DNA of 64,000 bases from Symbiodinium natans (Eukaryota; Sar; Dinophyceae; Suessiales; Symbiodiniaceae): NCBI GenBank assembly GCA_905221605.1, contig CAJNDS010002283.1, positions 305,486 through 369,485 on the forward strand. The letters are read 5' to 3'. Below the pieces are notes generated by a model that worked only from the letters and a program-made list of their open reading frames with translations, was not told where the DNA came from and searched no databases. Position numbers and translations under genes: made by a program. Of the stretch, positions 38,136 through 49,400 are shown piece by piece. Numbering within the stretch: position 1 is the first letter of the stretch; each line of letters begins with the position of its first letter.

Positions 38136-41100
38136 GGTTACTAGTTACTAGGACCCAGAGTAGGTCATTTTTTGCCAATTTTTGTTAGGGGCCAGGTTCC
38201 CCTCTAAGAAAACCCCTTTAAACCCGAAAGGGTACCCTGTTTGTATTCCTGGGTTACTGTTGAGTATAGGTTAGATGGCTCAGGGTCTAGGATTTGGGGA
38301 TTCGGTTTCGCGGGTTGAGTGTAGGGGTTCGGTTTGCGCGGGTTGTGTTTAGGGCCTTTCTAGGGTCTTGGGTTATGACAATCAGCCCGCGCCTCTGCAA
38401 GCCGAGCGCCCCCCCATCTAGGAATCTCGGAGGCCCTAAACCCTAAACCCCAAACCCCAAACCCTAACCCCTGAACCCTAAACCCTAAGCCCTAAACCCT
38501 AAACCCTAAACCTTAAACCCTCAACCCTAAACCCTAGCCCCTGTCGAACCCTCTCGGCTTGGAGGTTTGTAGCCTTTTGGACTCCTAGTCTAGGCTACTG
38601 AATAAGCTAGTCCTACCCTCTTAGCCCCACAGCCCCGCAACAAAACAGCCCGAGCCCAAGTTTAGGGTTTAGGGTTTAGGGTTTAGGGTTTAGGGTTGAG
38701 GGTCTTCAAGCCAGCTTTTCTACATCGAAGGGTTTAGGGTTTGGGGTTCCTGGTTTCCCTTAACCCAGAACCCTAAATCCCAATCCCTCGCCACCAAAAC
38801 CCCTAAACCCGAGCACCCCGGAAGCACTTCGGTAAACCCTAAACCCTAAACCCTAAACCCTAAACCCTAAACCCTAAACCCTAAACCCTAAACCCTAAAC
38901 CCTAAACCCTAAACCCTAAACCCTAAACCCTAAACCCTAAACAGGCGCTTCGCCTACACTACTCCTAAGAGCTTCTTGGAGCTGATCAAGCTCTACACCT
39001 CCATGGTGGGCAACAAGGCGGGTTTAGGGTTTGGGGTTTAGGGTTTAGGGTTTGGGGTTTAGGGTTTAGGGTTTAGGGTTTACGGGAGCCGCCTGGGGTG
39101 CGCTCTTGAGATTTGTTGGGTGCCTGCTTCGGTAGTTGTCTAGCTTAGGGTCCCTTTAAGGGGTCCTTATGATACAGGTGCCGTATTATATAGGGGACCC
39201 ACAAAGGGATCCGAATTTAGAGAACTACCCACTTCCTCATGAAGCTTTTGTTGTGGGTTGGTGTTTAGGGTATCTAGGACCCAGAGCAAGGCCCTTATTA
39301 CCTTGTTTCGGGGTTAGGCACCCGTTTAAACCGACAAGGGCACTCTTCATATTCCTAGCTTACCCTTAAGCCCTAAACCTTGTAAATCTTATAAGCCTTA
39401 TGAGCCTTATGAAACCTCTAAAACCTTATAAGCCTCATAGACCTTGTAAACCTCATAAACCTTATACAACTTATAGACCTCATACGCCTTACAAAACGTA
39501 TAAACCTGATAAACCTTATGAACCTCATAAACGTTATCAACTTCATGAGCCTTATGAAACATATAAACCTCATACGCCTCATAAAGCCGCATAATCCTTA
39601 TCAACCCTATAAAACCGTATAAACCTCATAAACCTTGTAATCCTCATAAACCTCTTGCGCCTTATGAAGCCTCATAAACTTACTATAAGCCTCATAAACC
39701 TCATAAGCCTTGTAGACCTCACAAACCTTAGAAAACCTTCTAAAAAACCTTAAAACAACATATCAACCTTTTCTACAGCTTAAATAAAACCTTATAAACC
39801 TCTAAACCCTAAACCCTAAACCCTAAACCCTAAACCCTAAACCCTAAACCCTAAACCCTAGAGGGAGCCCTCGACTTGCCTCAGGTCGACGCACTGGAAG
39901 ACCAGAAGAACCGCCTCACCAACGGTCTGGAGAAGCTGCACGCCACGTCCGAGCAGGCCGATGGTTTAGGGTTTAGGGTTTAGGGTTTGGGGTTCAGGGT
40001 TTAGGGTTGAGGGTTTAGGGTTTAGGGCTAGGGTTTGGGGTTTAGGGTTTAGGGTTTCGGGTTTCGGGTTTGGGGTTTGGGGTTTAGGGTTTGGGGTTTA
40101 GGGTTTAGGTTTTGGGGTTTAGGGTTTAGGGTTCAGCGCCACTCCCCGGCTTTGACCTCCCCCCAAGAACCTCCTGGACTCCAATTTTCCCAAGTCAAAA
40201 CTCCCACTGTTACCTGTCCCGAAGCTAACACGCCTAAACCGCCTAAAACCTAACCCCTAACTCCTAAACCCTAAAGCCCTAAACCCTAATTAAACCCAAA
40301 CCCTTAACCCTAAACCCTAAGCCCTACTCCTCCGCAAACTCTAAGGCCGCAGCCCTACAAACCCTCGACCTTGTGCAGGTGGCTGGCCTGGAGGAGGAGC
40401 TCAAGGAGAAAGCCGTGGTCGTGGCGGAGAAGGTGGCGGCGGTAATACCGGGGTCGGACTGCTTGTCCCTTTTACCCGAAACCCGAAACCCGAAACCCGA
40501 AACCCGAAACCCGAAACCCGAAACCCGAAACCCGAAACCCGAAACCCTAAACCCTAAACCCTAAACCCTAAACCCTTAACCCTAAACCCTAAACCCTAAA
40601 CCCTATTCTAATGATTAAGGCCCCTATAGTAGATGGACCACCGGTCCGTGAAGGGTTTAGGATCCTGGGCATTTGCTTTGGGGTTCAGGGTGTAGGGTTT
40701 AGGGTCTAGGGTTTAAGGTTTAGGGTTTTTAGAGGTTAAGTTAAGCTACCCATACACAAAGACTTCCACCAAAATGGAACAAAACGTACATGCAGCTCCC
40801 GGGTCTACGAGGGCTTATGGCCTGCAGTCGGCGGATTCCAAGCCTTAAAAGGCCTCAACCCTAAACCCCATACCCTGGCTTTAGATTTCGGGCTTCAGGG
40901 CTTTTCAGGCCCACGGCCGCATGCCCTAAACCTCAAACCGAGAAGCCCTGAACCCCACAATGGGTCCTCCTCCGACCAGGCCGCTGCGGCGGATGTCTTT
41001 GCCAAGGAGGCAGGCTGTGGGTTTTGGGATGTTGGTTCAGGGTTTTCGACTTGAGGACAGAGGGTTTAGGGTTTAGGGTTTAGGGTTTAGGGTTTAGGGT

Positions 41101-43405
41101 TTAGGGTTCAGGGATGTTGGTTCAGGGTTGAGGCTTTATAGGAAAGCGGACACGGGGCTCTGGCAACATGTGCTTGAAGTGCTTCAGGTCTTTTGTGTGG
41201 CCACGTGCCGGCATCAGACTCGACAGGGTTTAGGGTTTAGGGTTTAGGATTTAGGGTTTAGGGTTTAGGGTTTAGGGTTTAGGGTTTAGGGTGGAGTTCG
41301 AGCTCATGAACAACAAGCGGGACATACAAATGACATCTTGCAGTCGAAGGTTTAAAGGCCTGTAGGGCCTTTGGGGGCCTTTAGGGCCTTTACGGTTGAG
41401 GTTTTCAGGGTCTGGGGTTTGGGGTTTAGGTCTTCGGCGTTGGATGGTTTTCGGGTTCCTTCAGGGCTTCATTCACAAAGGCGTTGGGCGGATTCAGGGT
41501 TTTTTCGGTTTTTCGTACCCGGCGATGGACCCTTTGCTACAACAAGCCCCTAGTAAAGCTAGTAGCTGGGCCGATGAGGTGGGTGAGAAGAAGGCCACTG
41601 TCGAGGAGGAGTCGAGCAAGGCGCATTTGGCTTCTGTCGGTCCTTCATTGTTGTGCTGCTCCTGGTTTGGGGTTTAGGGTTTAGGGTTAGCTTCTGCTGA
41701 ATCCTCAGCCCACAAACCCTAAACCAGAGAGAACCTCAAACGCCGAGACCCTAAGATCCTGAACCGGATCCCCCTTCGCGCATCCAGCAGTCCTAAAACC
41801 GAACGCAAGCCCACACATCCTAGGCCCTGAGCCCAATTCGGAACTACGGAATAGGGTTTAGGGTTTAGGGTTTAGGGTTTAGGGTTTAGGGTTTAGGGCT
41901 TAGGGTTTAGGGTTTAGGGTTTAGGGTTTAGGGGACTTTGGGACCATCATGTAGGAACAAGCGGACCTAACTCCCGCTCAAGAACTACTACATAAGAGTT
42001 TTGATCTACATTGTGAGCGTTTGTTTGGGCACCGTATCCAACAGCGAACAAGTCGAAAAGAACGCCCAAAAGAGTGTTACCCTAAACCCTAACCCTAAAC
42101 CCTAAACCCTAAACCCTAAACTCTAAGCCCTAAGCCCTAAGCCCTAAGCCCTAAACCCTAAACCCTAATATCCCCTTAGCGTTGGTGCCGCTACGTCTCG
42201 GCGGCATCTGGCACTTGGGGTGTTGTGGCTCTTGCGCGTGTTCCCTCCTCCCCCGCCAGAACAAAACAGGGAGGCCTGTAGAGGTATACTTATTACCACC
42301 TATAAGTTGTAAGGTACAAAGGATCATAGCTTAAAGGTTGTAACTTGTATTGTATAATATTTTGATTCAGAGGGTCTTGTTTCGGAATGTTCTTTAGACG
42401 CGTTACACCTCTTACGGAGGAGAGTCGAGGGCCCTCGGTCATAAGATCAGCGAAGGCCTTGGGCAACCCATACCTCGAGAAGTTAAAGCCATTTCTTTAG
42501 GTTGCCTAAGAGTCCATGTACCTAAATAGGGAATTCTTGGACCTTAAAGTGCTTCCTATATAGGGACTTTGGGGCCCGAGTATATACTAACAAGGTTTTT
42601 GGACCCTTAGGGTTACCGAAGAGTCTGATACAGAATCGTCGTGCCAAGGAGCCCACAACAGTAGGTGTGGCGACAGCTCAAACACACAAAAGCTGGGAAA
42701 CGCCACTTGAAGGTGCGAGACCCCTAACGCCTAAAGCCATAAACCCAACCCTGATCCCTCAGCACCAAACCCTGAGCCCCAAAACCCAAACCATACACCC
42801 TAAACCCTAAACCCTAGACCCTAAATCCTAAACCCTCAACCCTAAACCCTAAACCCTAAACCCTAAGTGGTCCCAGGCGGCAGTAGAAGCCGAGAAGTGC
42901 GCGAAGATCGCCAAGGAGGCCCTTGAGCCGCGAGCGGCTGAGGGCTGACTTTTCTTCTAAGTCCAAGTTATGCTAGGGTTTAGGGTTTAGGGTTTAGGGT
43001 TTAGGGTTGAGGGTTCAGGGTTTAGGGTTTAGGGCTTAGGGGTGGAAGTTTTTTTTCTCCAAGCGTTCATGGACTATAGGGTTGAGGGTTTAGTTCGTAG
43101 GGCTCCCTCAGGAACCCCATGAAACGGTGTTTAGGGTTTAGGGTTTAGGGTTTAGGGTTTCGGATTTAGGGTTTAGGGTTTAGGGTTTAGGGTTTAGTTG
43201 TTTTCTTTCTTCCTAGGTCCTAGGTTACCGAAGTACCTAGCTCAACTTCCTAAGCGGCCTCGTTTGAAAGGAAGTTCTAGGCACCCTCCATTCTAAGCAT
43301 TCGTGAAAAAAGCCTCATGAATCCTTAGCACTTCAGAAGATCCTTATAACCACTTACCAGCCCCCCTAGGATGCCCAGTAGCACCCTTATTCCCTGTTTT
43401 TTTTT

Positions 43406-43447
<42 letters not shown>

Positions 43448-46400
43448 CTTCGGTTCCCTTATAGACCCTTTTAAGCCCTAAACCCTAAACCCTAAACCCT
43501 AAACCCTAAACCCTAAACCCTAAACCCTAAACCCTAAACCCTAAACCCTAAACCCTAAACCCTAAACCCTAAACCCTAAACCCTAAACCCTAAACCCAAA
43601 CATCCTTTTTCATCCTAGTTTGAAGGGGAAGCTGGCCTTTCCAGGCCTTGAGAAGCCCACAAATCTTTCCAGCCCGAAGGCCCGTCCTGGCCCACCGTAT
43701 CAGCCCTTCATAACCCCCAAAACCCCCGTAAGCCTTTCATAAACAGGAAACCCTAAACCCTAAACCCTAAACCCTAAACCCTAAACCCCTCAACAAGTCT
43801 AGGCCCTCCTCATAAACTCTGCAGCAACATCCTCACAAGGCCCACCTAAACCCCTCAGAAGCCCCTACGCCCACGCCACGCTGCGCCCCAGGTATCCCTA
43901 AACCCTTGAACCCTAAACCCTAAACCCTAAACCCCAACCCCTAAACTGTCAACCCTCAACCCTAAACCCCCCTAACGCCACGCTGCGCCCCAGGTGTCCG
44001 TCCAGCAGGCCGACTGCGAGAAGGACCTTGCGGCCGCAATTCCTCTGGTCAAGCAAGCCGAGGCATGAATGAGCTCAGGGTTTAGGAAAGTTTAGGGTTT
44101 AGGGTTTAGGGTTTAAGGATTTAGCTTTGTGGCAGGGGTTTGCATGGCTTTGGGGGGGTTTTAAGGCTTGGGTTCTTTTGGAGTGTGTTCCGGTGGTTGA
44201 TGTTTCTTGGTGTGAAGATCCGCGGGTGAAGCTTGTGGATGAGTCTAGGGTCCTCCTGCGGCAGGATTGTGTGTGTGTGTGAGACTCAAGACTGCCACCC
44301 ACAGCCCCCAAACCCTAAGCCGGAAGCCCTAAACCTTAACTTAGTAGTAGAGTAGAGAACCTTAACCTTTTTTTGAGTATAATCCCTATAAATACCCAAA
44401 GGTACACCTTTAGTCCCCCTAGGTTACTGGACAACTAAGTTAAGCCAGACCCTATCGGGTAACCGGAGAGTTGGCTCGTGCTCTGTCTTGGAAAGGTCAC
44501 GGGGCTTTCATTTTCAACTAGCTCTGGGAAACATTGTGTGCTTCCCTGAACCCTAAATACTGGGTTTTGGAGTACTACACTTTAATACTTTTTTTGGTTC
44601 TGGGTTCCTGCAATAGCTAACTTATACCTAAAAAGTATATACTTTTTTTCCAGGGTCTACTCCAAAGCTAAGTAAACCGAAACACTCTGCGGGGCTTTGT
44701 TTGCGGTTGCTTTGGAGCTGGTCTTCAAGATTCTATGGGCACTTACTCTTACTCCATGTAGCCCATATGCCCAAACCTTAAACCTAGGACCATGCTGGGT
44801 CGTTCTTGTGGATGCCTCTGAGATTAGGGTCGAGGCGAACATCGCTGTGAGTTGTCTTGTCATGGCAAGCGGAACCCTGAAACTAAACCCGGAACCCTGA
44901 CCTCTAACTCCACATACTCCGACCCCCGGTCCTGCCCTGCAGGCTGCTTTGGACGTGCTGGACAAGAAGGACAGATTGACTTGAAGGGTCTGGGCATTTG
45001 GGAAGTCTGGGCGTTTGGGAACCCCGAAGCCCTAAATTCTAAACCCTAAACCCTAAACCCTAAACCCTAAACCCCAAACCCCAAACCCCAAACCCCAAAC
45101 CCTAAATTCAAAACCCCGACACGCCAAACCCCCAAACCCCAAACACCAAACACCAAACCCCAAACCCCAAACCCCAAATCCTAAACCCCAACCCTAAACC
45201 CTAAACCCCAAACCCCAAATCCCAACCCTAAACCCCAAACCCTAAATAAACCCTAAACCCTAAACCCTAAACCCGAAACCCTGAACTCCAAACCCCAAAC
45301 CCCAAACCCTAAACCCTAAACCCCAAACCGCAAACCCCAAACCCTAAACCCCAAACCCTAAACCCTAAACCCCAAACCCTAAACCCTAAACCCTAAACCC
45401 CAAAACCCCAAACCCCAAGCCCTAAACCCCAAACCCCAAACCCCAAACCCCAAACCCCAACTCCCAAACCCCAAACCAACCCCAAACCCAAAACCCAAAC
45501 CCAAAACCCCAACACCCCAAACCCGGCAGAGGGCACGGCCCAAACCCCAAACCCCAAACACCCAAACCCCCAAACCCCAACCCCAAACCCCAAACTCCAA
45601 CAATAAACCCCAAAACCCTAAACAACCCTAAACCCCAACCCCCGCACCTAAAACCCTGACCCCTAAACCCCAAAAACCCTAAACCCCAACCCTAAAAACC
45701 CAACCCTAAACCCCACCCCATCCCAAAGCCCTAAACCCATAAACCCTAACCCTAAACCCTAAACCCTACACCCCGAAGCCCTAAGCCCAGCCTAAACCCT
45801 ACCCAAACCCTAAACCCGAAACCCAACCCCCCAAACCCCAAGCCCTCAAACCCTAAAAACCACTAAGCCCTAAGCCCTAGACCCTAAACCTAAACCCTAA
45901 AAAACCCTAAACCCTAGCCCTAAACCCTAAACCCTCAACCCTCAACACCTCAACCCTCAACCCTCACCCTCAAACCCCTCAACACCTCGACCCTCAACCC
46001 TCAACCCTCAACCCTCACCCTAAACCCTCTAAACCTAGCACCTAACCCTAAACTCGAGGACCTTCCAGGAGCTGAAGGCCTTGGCCAAGCCACAGGCGGG
46101 GTGGACCTGGTCCCGGAGAGGGGCCATGCACTTGCAGGCGCACCTGAAGTTTTAGGGTTTAGGGTTTCAGGTTTTGGGGTTTGGGGTTTAGGGTTTTAGG
46201 GTTTGGGGGTTTGGAGTTGGGGTTTAGGGTTGGAGGGTTTTAGGGTTTGGGTTTAGGGTTTAGGGTTTGGGGGTTAGGCTTTGGGTTTAGGGTTTAGGGT
46301 TTGTGGTTTAGGGTTTAAGGTTTTGTGGGTTTAATGTCGGTTGAGGGGTTAGGGTTTTGGGATTTGGGGTTAGGGTTTGGGGCGAAGGGGTTTGGGGGTT

Positions 46401-49400
46401 TAAGTGATGCACTTGCAGGCGTAGCTTAACCTCAACCTCCCAAAGGGGGTTGGTGGAGGGCTTAGGGGCGGTGATATTGAGGGGTTGAGGCTGGCTGAAA
46501 AGAGAGCGGAGAGAGGCCGAGAAACTCGAGAAAGAAATGACAAAGATAGAGAGAGAGAGAGGGGAGCGGCAAAGAAGAGCAGAAAGCGGAGATAACGACG
46601 GAGGCTTTAGGCTTTGGGGTTTTTGATTTGATCCCCCAGGGCCCGGTTTGGGGGACCTTCGAGTCCGATTCGGAGGTCCAAAAGTTTCGCAAGCCGCGCT
46701 AATCTTGCCCTATTTAAGTGAAACCTAGATAAGGCCCTTTGCCTAGTAGCTGAGTGAAGCACACTTTACACTGGGATACGAGAAATCCCCTATGGAAAAC
46801 TTTTTGTGCATGTTTTTGGGGGCTTATGAAACTGCCGCAACTAAGTTTGGGACATTGCTGAGTTTCCCTTATTGGTTTAAAGGATTTATTAGCCGTTTTA
46901 GGAACGGAACCATTTGAACCGCTGCAAACAGGGGCACCTCGTGCAACCTTGTTTTTTTTTTTTTCGCTCAGTTCTTGTGTTCTCGAATTCCCGTCGCCTA
47001 AACCCGAACTAAACCCTAAACCCTAAACCCTAAACCCTAAACCCTAAACCCGAAACCCTAAACGGGCCCCGCGAGCTCGCCTGCAGCCCCGCCCTAGCGG
47101 CTACGATGAGAACATCGAGCTGGACAAGAAGGGCGCCGTGAAGGATTGTGCTCAGTTTTTAGGGTTTAGGGTTTTAAGAGGGTTGTAGGGTTTAGGGTTT
47201 AGGGTTCACAGTAGGTTTAGGGGATTGTGCTTTCGTTTTCGGTACCCGAACCTACCCTTCCCACTCCGCCAACCCCAGCAGAAAAACCCTCAACCCCCGC
47301 ACACTCTTCAAACATAGAACCCTGGACCCCAAACTATTTGATTCCCCCCTGGACCTGAACCCCAAGCTCTTCAGCACTAGAACCCTGACTAAGTCTCAAA
47401 AACCCAACGCCCCTGAACCGCGGAACCCTCCCAAACCCCCAAAACGCCCTAACAACCTATAGGGTTTAGGTCCTAAACCCTAACCCTAAACCCCTAAAAC
47501 CTACCCTAACCCTAACCGAAGACTGCAGGACCCACTTGGAAGGGAGCGCAGAAGATGATGAACCAGCCGGAGAAAGTTCCTATCAACGTGAAAGGCCCCT
47601 GTAGGGCTTGGCTTTAGGGTTTGGGGTTTTAGGGTTTAGGTTTTTAGGGTTTAGGGTTTTAGGTTTGGGGTTTTAGGGTTTAGGGTTTAAAAGGGCTTTA
47701 GGGCTATCGGGGTTCAGGATTTCTGAAGAAGCTCGTCAGCAACTTGACGGGGCCATGGGCTGCTCCCATTTGTTTTTTTGTCTGGGTTTCCGTCTTTTAC
47801 GTTCGGGCTTGAAGGGCTTTTGGGTTTAGGGTTTAGGTTTGGGTTTAGGGTTTAGGGTTTAGGGGTTTAGGTGGGTTTCCGGCTTTACTTAGGGCTTGAA
47901 GGGTTTTTGGTTTTAAAGAAGGTTGGGGCAAAAATGAAATTAGTTGTCCCAAATAACAGGTCCCCCTTGAAGGGGCTTTTTTTTTTAAGGGCTCTCCAGG
48001 ATTGCTTTATTCTTTTCACCCCCGCCAACAAAACCCATGAACCTCAGGAACCTTGCCAATTTTACGAGTTAAGGCTTGAAGGCTTCAAGGGTTTTTAGGG
48101 TTTGAATGTCAAACCCTAAACCCTAAACTTGTGAGGAGCGCGTCTCGGAAGTATTGACCCCCCAGCAGAATGAAAAAAAAACAAAGAAAAATACAAGAAT
48201 GATTCAGAGAAAATACAGTAGCGATTCCGGGAACACGGTGAATACAAAAAAAATGCAAGACAAAATACAAAAAAAAAAAAATGCAAGAAAAATACAAGAA
48301 AAAATACAAAGAAAAACACGACAAAAAAATGCAGAGAACATACGAGAAAATTCAAGGGGGGCGGGGGGGGGCGGAGGGGGCGGGGGGGTGGTGGGGGGGG
48401 GGGGGGGGGTTTTTTTTTTTCGTTTTTTTTTTTCCTATTTTTTTTTTTTTTTTCCGTGTTTTTTTCGCGTATTTTTTTCCGTATTTTTTTTTTTTTTTTC
48501 GTATTTTTCGTATTTTTTTTGCGTATTTTTTTTTCCGTTTTTTTTTTTTTTTTTTTTTTTTCGTATTTTTTGTATTTTTCGCGTATTTTCGCATATTTCA
48601 AAATCCAAGCAAAACACAAAAAAACACGGAAAAAGCACGCGAAACCTACGGAAAAATACGACTAAAACACAAGACCCCCCCCCCCCCGCCCCGCCCTCGC
48701 GCCCCCCCCCCCCCCCCCCCCCCGCCCCCCCCCCCCGCCCCCCCCCCCCCCCCCCCCCCCGCCCCCCCCCCCCCGCCCCCCCCCCCCCCCCCCCCCCCCC
48801 GCCCCCCCCCCCGCCCCCCCCCCCCCCGCCCCCCCCGCCCCCCCCCCCCCCCGCCCCCCCCCCCTCCCCCCCCAAAAACAAGACGAAAAACCCCCCCCTC
48901 CTCCCCGGCGAAAAACACGAAAAAAACACGAAAAAAACGCGAAAAAAATACGGAAAAAATACGGAAAAAATACGGAAAAAACACGGAAAAAATACGGAAA
49001 AAATACGCGAAAAATACGAAAAAAATACGACAAAAACACAAGCCCCCCCCCCCCGCGCCTCCGCGCCTCTTGTATTTTTCTTGTATTTGCTCTTGTGTTT
49101 TTCTTGTGCGTAATTTTCTTGTATGTTCCTTGTATTTTTCTTGTATATTTCTTGTATATTTCTTGTATTTTTCTTGTATTTTTTTTGTATTTTTCTTGTA
49201 TTGTCTTGTAAGTTGCTTGTGTTTTTTTTTATTTTTTTTTGTAATTTTCTTGTATTTTTCTTGCACTTTGTTCGGCTGGCTTTTCTGCGCTCGTATTTTT
49301 CTTGCATTCCCCGTTTGTATTTTTTTTGTATTTCTTCTTGTATTTATTTAGTTTTACTAAAACCCAATACTTCTGGCACCACGCCCGTCACAACCCTAAA

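Noticed and set aside
39400-39604. Tyr/Lys/Pro-rich frames open on both strands
   Set aside because: Translation of the 9 bp satellite.
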